Shown: positions 25,838 through 34,098 of the stretch, piece after piece | Layout: every line of letters begins with the position of its first letter | How positions within the stretch are numbered: the stretch's first letter is position 1 | Made by a program: the position numbers and the translations under genes | Notes under the pieces: generated by a model | The model's database searches: none | Seen by the model: the letters and a program-made list of their open reading frames with translations, nothing else | Told to the model about the DNA's origin: nothing | From: Kineosporia babensis | Lineage (GTDB): Bacteria; Actinomycetota; Actinomycetes; Actinomycetales; Kineosporiaceae | Direction: 5' to 3' | Assembly (NCBI RefSeq): GCF_021129305.1 | Contig: NZ_JAJOMB010000003.1 | Location: 62,001 to 126,000 of the forward strand | DNA length: 64,000 nt

Positions 25838-27397
25838 TCAGCCGGCGGCTTCCGAACCGCCCGTTCCCCTGGGCCCCCGAACCAGCACGTAAACCAGCAG
25901 GACAGCAGTAATGGCAGCACCGACCCACATTGCCTGTTGCCATCCCTCGACGAATGACTCCTGAGCGGCCCGGACCAGCTCCGGCCCGGCTGCTCCGGGG
26001 CTGTTCGCGATCTCCAGAGCGTTGGCGATGCCGTCCCCGGCGGCCTCGGCGGCATCCGGAGACAGGTCCAGGCTCGCACCGCTCATCGCGCTGCGGTACC
26101 CGGACGACAGGAGCGCTCCCAGCAGGGCGACTCCCAGAGCCGTTCCGAGCTCGCGGGTGACGTCGTTCAGAGCTGACGCCACCCCCTGTTTCTGCTGCGG
26201 CAGCGCCCCGGTGATGGCCTCGGTCGACGGGGTCATCACCAGCCCGGAGCCAAGGCCCAGGGCCAGCAAGCCCGGAAGGACCGCCAGGTAGCCGCCATCC
26301 GCCGCAACGAGCAGGGCCAGCAGGACCAGACCCGCACCCAAGAGCGCGGTTCCACCGGCCAGTGTCCACCGGGCCCCGATCAGACCGCTCACCCGAGGAG
26401 CCAAACCCGCCCCCACCACCAGCATCACCGCCATCGGCAGCATGGCGAGCGACGAGACCAGCGCCGACCACCCCAGCACCGCCTGCAAGAAGGGCAACAG
26501 CGCCACCATGATGCCCGCCTGGACGCCGAAGGCGGTCACCAGGATGACCGAGCCCGCGCTGAGGCCGCGCTCGCGGAACAGCCGCACGTCCAGCAGGGCG
26601 GCATCCTGAAGCCGCAGCTGCCACCGGACGAAGACCGCGACGCTCAGGCCACCGATCATCAGGCCGAGCAGGGTCGGCCCATCGGTCCAGCCGTGCTCCG
26701 GGCCCTCCTGCAGGGCGAAGATCAGTCCCGCTACGGCCACTACCGAGCTGACCGCACCGACAACGTCGAAGCCGTGTCCTGAGCGCTCGACGGAGTTGGG
26801 AACCACCCTCAACGTCATCACCATCGCCGCCCCGGCCAGCACCACCGGCAACGCAAAGAGCCAGCGCCAACTGGCCACATCGACCAGGAAAGCGGAGAGG
26901 AAGAGCCCCACCACCCCGCCGCTGCCCCCGACGCCGGTCCATACCCCGATCGCCCGGCCTTTCTGTTCCTCGGGGAAGGTGGAGGTGATCACCGCCAGGG
27001 TGATGGGCATGATCATCGCCGCCCCGACCCCCGCGACCAGCCGGGCCACGAGCATGAGCTCGGCATTCGGGGCGAGAGCGCCGGCGGCACTGGCCACGCC
27101 GAACAGCGCCAGCCCTGCGAGCAGCACCGTCCTGCGTCCCCACCGGTCGCCGATCGCCCCCAGCGGAAGCAGCAGGGACGCCAGGGCCAGGGTGTAGATG
27201 TTGATGATCCACAGGACCGTGCCCTGTGAGGCGCCGAAAGCTACGGCCAGATGGGTCTGGGCGACGTTGAGGCCCGACACCGACGCGATCACCGCCATCA
27301 GCGCGATCGAGACCGAGATCAGGATCAGGCGCAGTTGACGGGCGCTGGGCTCGGGACCGGTCGGGACCTGGGCCCGCCGATCGGGACGGATCGTCAC
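25838..27397 (-). CDS. DHA2-type MFS multidrug exporter
   Basis: A proton-coupled exporter of 519 residues with about 14 helices. The GTG start (TIRPDRRAQ) has GAGG 7 nt upstream. Family motifs are GAIGDRWGRRTVLLAG (motif A, about 76-91) and LVARLVAGVGAAMIMPITLAVI (motif C region). The adjacent divergent TetR gene is the probable regulator. The substrate is unknown; quinolone/antiseptic-type exporters are the nearest family. Confidence 0.9.
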   Translation of the reverse strand: MTIRPDRRAQVPTGPEPSARQLRLILISVSIALMAVIASVSGLNVAQTHLAVAFGASQGTVLWIINIYTLALASLLLPLGAIGDRWGRRTVLLAGLALFGVASAAGALAPNAELMLVARLVAGVGAAMIMPITLAVITSTFPEEQKGRAIGVWTGVGGSGGVVGLFLSAFLVDVASWRWLFALPVVLAGAAMVMTLRVVPNSVERSGHGFDVVGAVSSVVAVAGLIFALQEGPEHGWTDGPTLLGLMIGGLSVAVFVRWQLRLQDAALLDVRLFRERGLSAGSVILVTAFGVQAGIMVALLPFLQAVLGWSALVSSLAMLPMAVMLVVGAGLAPRVSGLIGARWTLAGGTALLGAGLVLLALLVAADGGYLAVLPGLLALGLGSGLVMTPSTEAITGALPQQKQGVASALNDVTRELGTALGVALLGALLSSGYRSAMSGASLDLSPDAAEAAGDGIANALEIANSPGAAGPELVRAAQESFVEGWQQAMWVGAAITAVLLVYVLVRGPRGTGGSEAAG

Positions 27398-27564
27398 TGA
27401 ATACCTCGCAGAGCATGTCGGATCAGGGCAGCACGAATGACCTTCTGCACACCACAGACGGTCCGGTCGATCCCGGCGGCCGTTCGACAATGTCCACCTG
27501 CCGGGCCCGTTCACCGTATCCCCGGAAACGGGCGGCCCTGCCCACTTCATCTAAAGTGAGAGAC
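27398..27564. promoter_or_regulatory. Divergent MFS/TetR promoter region
   Basis: The 167-bp gap carries both promoters. A 7-bp dyad GCCCGTT (27505-27511) and AACGGGC (27527-27533), 15 nt apart, is the best operator candidate, but it is weak. TCTAAAGT just before the TetR start may be a -10 element of a short-leader transcript. Confidence 0.35.
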
Positions 27565-28239
27565 GTGCCTGCCCAGCCGTCTCAGAATCCCTCACCGCCG
27601 AACGATGCGGCCGGTGCGCTACGGACCGACGCCCGGCGCAATCGTGAGCGCATCCTGGAGGCTGCCCGGGAAGCGTTCTCTTCCCGTGGGATCGAAGTTC
27701 CCACTGCGGCGATCGCCCGACGCGCCGGAGTGGGCACCGCCACCCTCTACCGCCATTTCCCGTCCCGGGCCTCGCTGGTCACCGAAGCCTTCGCCGATCA
27801 GATGGCGCACTGCGTGGAGGTTCTGGAGAACGCCTTGGCCGATCCCGACCCCTGGCACGGGTTCTGCCGGGTGATCGAGGAGGTCTTCGTCATGCAGGCC
27901 ACCGACCGCGGCTTCACCAGCGCTTTTCTGGCGCAGTTCCCGGACGCCGTCGATTACGAACACAGCCACAGCTACGCCGAGGCCGGCGTCGCCGAACTGG
28001 TTCGCCGCGCCCAGGAAACCGGCTTTCTACGAAACGATTTCACTCCAGCCGACGTCACTCTGGCGCTCCTGGCCAACAGCGGCTTGGTCGCCGCCACGCA
28101 GGACGCGCCGGTGGAGGCATCCCGGCGACTGGCGGCCTACTTCCTTCAGGCATTCCGCTCGGGCCACGACCAGCCCCTGCCACCCCCGGTCCACCTGGAG
28201 CTGCGCCAGATGCACGAGATGCCCAACACGCCAGCCTGA
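27565..28239 (+). CDS. TetR-family regulator, divergent from MFS exporter
   Basis: A 224-residue regulator. The TetR domain follows a disordered N-terminus: NRERILEAAREAFSSRG then IARRAGVGTATLYRHFPSRA. I chose the GTG reading PAQPSQNPS; another GTG three codons earlier and frames further upstream are possible. The divergent arrangement suggests repression of the MFS gene. Its stop is directly followed by the end of a convergent second TetR gene. Confidence 0.85.
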   Translation: MPAQPSQNPSPPNDAAGALRTDARRNRERILEAAREAFSSRGIEVPTAAIARRAGVGTATLYRHFPSRASLVTEAFADQMAHCVEVLENALADPDPWHGFCRVIEEVFVMQATDRGFTSAFLAQFPDAVDYEHSHSYAEAGVAELVRRAQETGFLRNDFTPADVTLALLANSGLVAATQDAPVEASRRLAAYFLQAFRSGHDQPLPPPVHLELRQMHEMPNTPA

Positions 28240-28848
28240 TCACCGCTCCAGCAGCTCGCGCACCAAGACCGTGTTCAGCCAGTCCCGGGACCGTTGAGAT
28301 GACCAACCCAGGTCGTCGGCGCGCACGAAACAGGCTGTGTTGCAAAGGTAGAGCCACAGCAGATCGGTCGCCTGGCCGGCATCCAGGCCGGCCCGCAGCG
28401 CCTCCTGAGCGGCAAGTCGCTCGGCCGCGAGCCGCAGTCCTTGTCGCAGGCTTTCGTGCGCGATCCCCAGGCTTTCCCGTACGCCGGCCTCCTGCGGGGC
28501 AGCCGCTATGACCTGGCGCAGGAGCGGGGCCCAACGGTCGAACCGCGACTGGGCGGCGTCGACAATCAGCTGGAGCAACAGCTGCGGGTCGTCGGCAGCT
28601 TCGATCTCGCCGCGCAGATCGGCATTTTCCGGGGAGTTCACCGCAGTCTCGATCAGCGTGCGCAGCAGCCCGTTCTTGCCTCCGCCCACGGCGTAGACCG
28701 TGGCCGGGGCGACCTGGGCAGCGGCAGCGATCTGCTCGACCTTGGTGCCGAAGTAGCCGTGCTCGATGAAGAGGGCGCGGGCCGCGTCGAGGATGGCCTG
28801 GCGGGTCAGGGCCGCGTACTGGGCGCGGCGGGTGGCGGCAGCTGGCAT
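28240..28848 (-). CDS. TetR-family regulator, divergent from esterase
   Basis: A 202-residue regulator with helix-turn-helix RQAILDAARALFIEHGYFGTKVEQIAAAAQVAPATVY in the first 55 residues. The recognition helix region reads VAPATVYAVGGGKNGL, with a Gly-rich stretch where most members have YxHFxxKE. It faces the alpha/beta hydrolase gene across a gap with a strong inverted repeat and probably represses both. Confidence 0.88.
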   Translation of the reverse strand: MPAAATRRAQYAALTRQAILDAARALFIEHGYFGTKVEQIAAAAQVAPATVYAVGGGKNGLLRTLIETAVNSPENADLRGEIEAADDPQLLLQLIVDAAQSRFDRWAPLLRQVIAAAPQEAGVRESLGIAHESLRQGLRLAAERLAAQEALRAGLDAGQATDLLWLYLCNTACFVRADDLGWSSQRSRDWLNTVLVRELLER

Positions 28849-28879
28849 GGCAGCAGCATATCGACGGAGCGTGCTCTAC

Positions 28880-28901
28880 TCATCAGAGTTGACTCTGATG
28901 A
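28880..28901. promoter_or_regulatory. TetR operator TCATCAGAGT-TG-ACTCTGATGA
   Basis: Perfect 10-bp arms around a 2-nt spacer, centred between the divergent TetR gene (31 bp away) and the hydrolase gene (38 bp away). A further half-site GAGTCA follows at about 28909. TTGACT inside the dyad (28889-28894) could be the -35 element for the hydrolase, so binding would block the promoter. Confidence 0.7.
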
Positions 28902-28939
28902 ACTGTTAGAGTCACCGCACCCACTTGAGGAGGATCCCC

Positions 28940-29641
28940 ATGCACTACGTCTTCATCCCCGGCGCCTGGCACGGCGGCTGGGCCTGGCACCCGGTCGGCC
29001 ACCGGGTACTAGCCGCCGGCCACCGCGCCACCGCGCTGACCATGCCGGGGCTCGCGCTCGGCGACGACCCGGCCGGGCTGCGGCTGTCCGACGCGATCGA
29101 CCACATCGTGCACACGATCGAGCACCAGGACCTGAACGACGTGGTACTGGTCGGGCACAGCTGGGGCGGCATCCCGATCACCGGCGTCGCGCCCCGGATC
29201 CGCGAAAGGCTGGCCGGGATCTCCTACTTCAGTGCGTTCATCCCGCGCCGGGGCGAGTCGATGGCCGCCGCGATGGGCCCGATGGAGAGCTTCGTGCGGG
29301 ACGCGATCGCCGCCGCCCCGGACGGCACGATCAGCGTGGACTTCGCCAGCTTCGCGCAGGGCCTGATGCCCGGGCAGCCGAAGCCCCTGCAGCGGGTGGT
29401 CTTCGACCAGCTGATGCCACAGCCCGGCAGGTACATGCTCGATGCTCAGGACCTGCCCGGGGTGGAGACGCTCGGCCTGCCGATCCGGTACGTGCTGGCC
29501 GAGGACGACTTCGCGCTGGCGGCGCCCGGCGCCGAGCTGGCCGCCCGGGTCGGGGTGGAACCGGTGCTGGTGCCCGGTGGCCACGAGGCACTGCTGACCC
29601 ATCCCGACGAGGTGGCCAAGGCTCTGCTCGCGCAGCCATAA
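28940..29641 (+). CDS. Alpha/beta hydrolase (esterase)
   Basis: A 233-residue cytoplasmic serine hydrolase. It starts at ATG after GAGGAGG. The N-terminal FIPGAWHGGWAW oxyanion region and the nucleophile Ser in LVGHSWGG (about residue 74) resemble the hydroxynitrile-lyase/methyl-esterase-like branch. The Asp is probably in LAEDDF and the His in GGHEALLTHP. It is controlled by the divergent TetR through the palindrome upstream; the substrate is probably a small ester or xenobiotic. Confidence 0.88.
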   Translation: MHYVFIPGAWHGGWAWHPVGHRVLAAGHRATALTMPGLALGDDPAGLRLSDAIDHIVHTIEHQDLNDVVLVGHSWGGIPITGVAPRIRERLAGISYFSAFIPRRGESMAAAMGPMESFVRDAIAAAPDGTISVDFASFAQGLMPGQPKPLQRVVFDQLMPQPGRYMLDAQDLPGVETLGLPIRYVLAEDDFALAAPGAELAARVGVEPVLVPGGHEALLTHPDEVAKALLAQP

Positions 29642-29779
29642 CCCGAAGCCGGGCCGCGCGGGTTACCGGCCCGTGAACGCTGATGTCGGGCAGATGTCCG
29701 CGGGCGAGGACGGCGGTGATTCGCGCCGCACCGGACGTCGGAACCACCTTTTGCGTTGGCAAGATGCCATATTCGCGCC

Positions 29780-32035
29780 ATGGCGATCCCTACGCAGACG
29801 CAGATCGATGCACGGCATCCCTCGCTGCAGGATGTCGATCCCTTCATCGGAACCGCCGCGACCGGCCTGCCACCGGCCCGCGGCCTGGCCGCCACCTGGT
29901 GGTTCCCCAAGCCCCAGGTCGGCAACACCCACCCGGGGGCCACCTCACCGTTCGGCATGGTCTCGGCCTGCGCCTACTCCGGCGCCTACCCGACCGGGTA
30001 CGGGCGCTACGGCAAGAACACCCAGGGCGTGCCGGAGACGATCTTCCCCCGGCTGGAGGCCAGCGGGTTCACGCACTTCCAGCAGAGCGGTACCGGCATG
30101 ATCCGCAAGTACTACAACTACGTGCGGGTCACGCCGATGGTCCAGCCGCTGGACGACCTGGGGCAGTCCTGGGCGCTCGGCGACGAGACGGCGCACCCGG
30201 GCTACTACGCGGCCAGCCTGGACACCGGCATCCGCTGCGAGATCACCGTGGGCGAGAAGGTCGCCGTGCACCGCTACACCTTCCCCGAGAGCCGCAGCGC
30301 CCGCGCCGTGGTCGACCTGACCTGCGGCGGGCTGGCGATCGACCGCAGCCGCACGGTTCCGCTGCGCGCCCAGGTCGAGATCACCGGCAAGGGCCAGGCT
30401 CAGGGGACGGTGGTGGTGGAGGGGGTGCCGCTGTCGTTCTACCTGGAGGTGGACTCCCCCGGCTGGAGGCAGATGCTCTGGCACGACCGCCGGCTGATCG
30501 ACGGCGGCACCCGCCTGGACTTCGACAGCATCCGGCACACCACCCTGCGGGCCTTCGGCCTGGTCTTCATCGGGCCCGCCACCGCCGGGCAGAGCATCGA
30601 GCTACGCATCGGCTTCTCGCTGCGCGGGCAGGAACAGGCCCAGGAGAACCTGCGGCGTGAGTGCGGCTCGGGCCAGCCGGCCTTCGACCGGGTGCAGGTC
30701 AACACCGGCGAGCGCTGGGCCCGGCACCTGGAACAGATCCAGGTCGAGGGCGGTACGCAGGCCCGGCGCACGGTGTTCGGCAGCGCGCTGTACCACTCGC
30801 TGATCAAGCCCTGCATCGCCGACGACGAGAGCCCGTTCTGGCCCTACGGCGGGCCGTTCGCCTTCGACATCTGCACCATGTGGGACATCTACAAGACCCA
30901 ACTGCCGCTGCTGCAGGCGATCGCCCCCAAGCGCGCGGTGGACATCATGGAGTCGCTGATCCGGGTCTGCGAGGAGGAGGGCAACTTCCCGATCGGCTAC
31001 CGGATGGCTCGCGGCGCCGACCGCTTCTCCCGGCAGGGCTCGGCCCTGGCCCACACCGCGCTGGCCGACATCCACGCGCTCGGTATCGGCGATCTGGACT
31101 GGCAGTGGGCCCTGGTGCACATGGACGACGACCTGCGCCGCCAGTACGGCGAGGACTTCCTGGACAAGGGTGTGGTGCACCCGATCACGCACACCCTGGA
31201 CCTGGCCTTCGCGCACCACTGCACCGCCCGGATCGCTCACGCGCTGGGCGACGACGACCTGTCCCGCAGTCTGTTCGAGTACAGCGAGAACTGGGTGAAC
31301 GCCTTCGAGGAGGACACCGGCCTGCTGCGTGAGTCCACGTTCTACGAGGGCGGCAAGTGGAACTACTCGTTCCGGCTGATGCAGGACATGGCGGCCCGGA
31401 TCAAGCTGGCCGGCGGCGACGCCGCGTTCGTCGCCATGCTCGACTCGTTCTTCGGTTTCGGCGCCCCGCCGGTGCGTCAGCCCGGCCGGGCCGCCTCGCT
31501 GCAGGAGATGGCCGACGGGTACGCCCTGAACCGGTTCGAGGGGCTGAACAACGAGCCCGACATGGAGGCGCCCTGGGCCTACCACTGGGCCGGGCGCCCC
31601 GACCGCACGGCGCAGGTCGTGCACTCGGCGCTCACCTGGCAGTTCGGGACCGGCCCGGGCGGGCTGCCCGGCAACGACGACTCCGGGGGCCTGAGCGCCT
31701 GGTACGTCTGGGCCTCGCTGGGGCTGTTCCCGGTGGCCGGACAGAATCTCTTCCTCATTCATCCACCGGCTTTTTCCCGCAGCGTCATGCAGTTCAGCCA
31801 GGGCGAGCTCACCATCGAGACCACCGGGCACATCGAGCAGAAGATCAGCAGCGACGGTATCGACGAGGAGCCGCCCGTGCAGTACGTTCAGTCGGCCACG
31901 CTCGACGGGAAAGCGCTGGACGGGCCCCACATCCCGGCTTCCCGGCTGCATCGTGGCGGTCGTCTCCACCTCCAGCTCGGTTCCAGCCCCACCTCGTGGG
32001 GCCAGAGCGTGCGTCCCCCGTCCCTGTCCCACTGA
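29780..32035 (+). CDS. GH92 alpha-mannosidase
   Basis: A calcium-dependent exo-alpha-mannosidase of 751 residues. GH92 landmarks are VDPFIGT at the N-terminus, GNTHPGATSPFGMVS, FTHFQQSGTG, and in the catalytic (alpha/alpha)6 barrel FDICTMWDIYKTQLPLL and GLPGNDDSGGLSAWYVWASLGLFPV. No signal peptide is visible, so it seems cytoplasmic, whereas many GH92 enzymes are exported. The ATG (MAIPTQ) lacks a ribosome site; CATATT about 8 nt upstream suggests a leaderless or near-leaderless transcript. The GT4 gene follows by 20 bp. Confidence 0.93.
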   Translation: MAIPTQTQIDARHPSLQDVDPFIGTAATGLPPARGLAATWWFPKPQVGNTHPGATSPFGMVSACAYSGAYPTGYGRYGKNTQGVPETIFPRLEASGFTHFQQSGTGMIRKYYNYVRVTPMVQPLDDLGQSWALGDETAHPGYYAASLDTGIRCEITVGEKVAVHRYTFPESRSARAVVDLTCGGLAIDRSRTVPLRAQVEITGKGQAQGTVVVEGVPLSFYLEVDSPGWRQMLWHDRRLIDGGTRLDFDSIRHTTLRAFGLVFIGPATAGQSIELRIGFSLRGQEQAQENLRRECGSGQPAFDRVQVNTGERWARHLEQIQVEGGTQARRTVFGSALYHSLIKPCIADDESPFWPYGGPFAFDICTMWDIYKTQLPLLQAIAPKRAVDIMESLIRVCEEEGNFPIGYRMARGADRFSRQGSALAHTALADIHALGIGDLDWQWALVHMDDDLRRQYGEDFLDKGVVHPITHTLDLAFAHHCTARIAHALGDDDLSRSLFEYSENWVNAFEEDTGLLRESTFYEGGKWNYSFRLMQDMAARIKLAGGDAAFVAMLDSFFGFGAPPVRQPGRAASLQEMADGYALNRFEGLNNEPDMEAPWAYHWAGRPDRTAQVVHSALTWQFGTGPGGLPGNDDSGGLSAWYVWASLGLFPVAGQNLFLIHPPAFSRSVMQFSQGELTIETTGHIEQKISSDGIDEEPPVQYVQSATLDGKALDGPHIPASRLHRGGRLHLQLGSSPTSWGQSVRPPSLSH

Positions 32036-32055
32036 TTTCTGCCAGGTAGGTCCCG

Positions 32056-33372
32056 ATGAGTCTTCCGCGCCGCCGTCTCGTCATCGCTGTCCGAGCCGAT
32101 CCGGTGATCTGTGGCCATTCGGGCGAGGCCCGAAACCTGGCCGAAACAGCGCTGACTCGAGGATTTGACGATGTCCGTCTGCTCACCTGGCCGATGGAGG
32201 CCCTCGAGGCGGCCGGCCTGCCGCTGAAGCCGGTGGACCGGCTGCTGCCCTACAGCCCGGGGATCACGGTCGAGCGCCCGGAGCCGATCGGTGACTACCG
32301 GGTGCCCGACGGCCGGTACATCGCCGGGCTCACCGGCCGGCTGGTCGAACTGCTGAGCGAACCGGTGCCCACGGTGTGCCTGTCGATGTACCTCACCCCG
32401 CACACCGACGTGGTGAACAACGCGGTCACCGCCGCCCGCGCGGCCGGGTTACGCCCGCAGGTGCGCACCATGGCCAAGGCGGTCGGCTCGGACGTCACCA
32501 ACGTGATCAGGAACGCGCTGCGGGACGGCCATTTCGGCGCCGCGATCGCGCTGTTCACCACGTTCCTGGCCAACGACGAGGTGATCGCCGTCTCGGAATA
32601 CACCCGCGAGGAGATCGTGGCCTGCGCCGAGGAGGTGGACCGGCTGGCCGGGACCACGTTCGCGGACGAGTGCCGGCAGCGGGTGACGATCGGGTACCCG
32701 CCGATCGACACGTCCGCCTACCTGGACCTGGATCCGGCGGAGGTGGACGCCGTGCTGGAGCGCCGGGGTCTGCAGCGCGGTGGCTACCTGCTGTTCCTGT
32801 CCCGGGTGGCCCGGGCCAAGGGCGTTTACGACCTGGTGACGGCCTTCGCCCAGGCGCGCTGCCGGGAGCAGGTGAAGCTGGTGATCGCCGGCACCGGGCC
32901 CGCCCTGGAGCACATCCAGGCGATGGCGCTGGAGGACGAGCGGATCATCTTCCTCACCGACGTCAGCGACGAGGAGAAGCCGATGCTGATGAACGGCTGC
33001 GCCGCCTACACCCTGCCGACCAAGCCCGAACCCGACTTCGTGGAGACGTTCGGGATCGCCCTGGTGGAGAAGATGCTCTCGGGCGGTGGCCCGGTGATCA
33101 CCACGATCACCGGCGGCACCGGGGAGGCGGTGGGCGACACGGCCATCGTCATCGAGGCCGGGAACGTCCAGGCGCTGTCCGACGCGATGGACCATGCGGT
33201 ACTGGAAATGGGTGTGGAAGAACGGGAGACGATGGCCCGGCGGGCTCTGGAGCACGCCGTCGCCTTCGACCGCGAGCGGGTTTTCGACGCCCTGTTCCCG
33301 CCGGAGCCCCTGACCACCTTGACCGACCTGCGCGAACCCGGCCGGGATCTCAACGTGACCGAGCCGATCTAG
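32056..33372 (+). CDS. GT4-family glycosyltransferase
   Basis: A 438-residue GT-B-fold retaining glycosyltransferase. The C-terminal nucleotide-sugar domain shows YLLFLSRVARAKGVYDLV, LVIAGTGPALEHI and the E-x7-E motif in ETFGIALVEKM, followed by a glycine-rich TTITGGTGEAV. It is probably co-transcribed with the GH92 mannosidase. A pairing of a mannosidase with a transferase could serve remodelling of a mannosylated glycan. The donor and acceptor are unknown. Confidence 0.85.
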   Translation: MSLPRRRLVIAVRADPVICGHSGEARNLAETALTRGFDDVRLLTWPMEALEAAGLPLKPVDRLLPYSPGITVERPEPIGDYRVPDGRYIAGLTGRLVELLSEPVPTVCLSMYLTPHTDVVNNAVTAARAAGLRPQVRTMAKAVGSDVTNVIRNALRDGHFGAAIALFTTFLANDEVIAVSEYTREEIVACAEEVDRLAGTTFADECRQRVTIGYPPIDTSAYLDLDPAEVDAVLERRGLQRGGYLLFLSRVARAKGVYDLVTAFAQARCREQVKLVIAGTGPALEHIQAMALEDERIIFLTDVSDEEKPMLMNGCAAYTLPTKPEPDFVETFGIALVEKMLSGGGPVITTITGGTGEAVGDTAIVIEAGNVQALSDAMDHAVLEMGVEERETMARRALEHAVAFDRERVFDALFPPEPLTTLTDLREPGRDLNVTEPI

Positions 33373-33507
33373 GTCGTGACTGGTTCCCCGGACGGCGCGC
33401 AGCCGTTCGGGTGGGCCGGTCTCATACCGGTACCGGCGCAGCCGATTCAGCCCACAGGTTCGGCACAGCTTCGGTGGCGGGTCGCCAGAGATCGGGAATG
33501 GGACAGC

Positions 33508-33894
33508 ATGCAAACTGTTTTCGGGCTGGTGGCCCTCGGCACCGCCGTGTGGGCCGGCATCGACTCCTCGCGCCTGGGGGCCCGACGCGGCCGGCTCGGC
33601 GGCGGTTTTCTGGACATGGGCCCGGCCGCCTGGTTCTTCGCCCTGTTCCTGTTCTGGATCATCGGCTTCCCCTGCTATCTCGTCGCCCGCACGCGACTCG
33701 TCGAGGTCCAGCGCCAGGAACAGAGTGCCTGGTTCACCAACGCCGCCCCGCCCGGCGTACCCCCGGTTCAGCCGTGGACCTCGTACGTGCCCCCGCCGCA
33801 GCCGACCTACAACGCTCCCACCAGCCCGGAACCCCAGGCGTGGGCTCCACCGCACCGGACTCCGCCGAAGATCGTCTACCCGCCGCCGCGGTGA
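33508..33894 (+). CDS. Small membrane protein with Pro-rich tail
   Basis: A protein of 128 residues that I do not recognise. Two membrane helices (about 2-17 and 38-58) are followed by a Pro/Gln/Tyr-rich cytoplasmic tail. The ATG at MQTVFGL has GGGAATGGGA upstream; an in-frame GTG 44 codons earlier exists, but that extension lacks helix or motif. It may be the last gene of the GH92/GT4 unit. Confidence 0.55.
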   Translation: MQTVFGLVALGTAVWAGIDSSRLGARRGRLGGGFLDMGPAAWFFALFLFWIIGFPCYLVARTRLVEVQRQEQSAWFTNAAPPGVPPVQPWTSYVPPPQPTYNAPTSPEPQAWAPPHRTPPKIVYPPPR

Positions 33895-34098
33895 CCCGAG
33901 CGGGTGGGAAAGCCGCCCCTGGTCGGGGAGACAAGCGTCCATTGGTGGTGACCTGACCGGCACGAGGCCCCAGGATCTGGACTACAGCAGGTGACCAATG
34001 TAGGTGGGCTGTCAAACCTTCCTTAACTCTCTGCAGCACCGTTGTGGTCCCTGTCCAGATTCGTCACCGTGGAGGTCGTGGCGACGACCGGGAGCGTA

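Noticed and set aside
33895-34098. c-di-AMP (ydaO-type) riboswitch before the SLT gene
   Set aside because: Such riboswitches often precede actinobacterial wall hydrolases, but I found neither the conserved blocks nor enough leader length.
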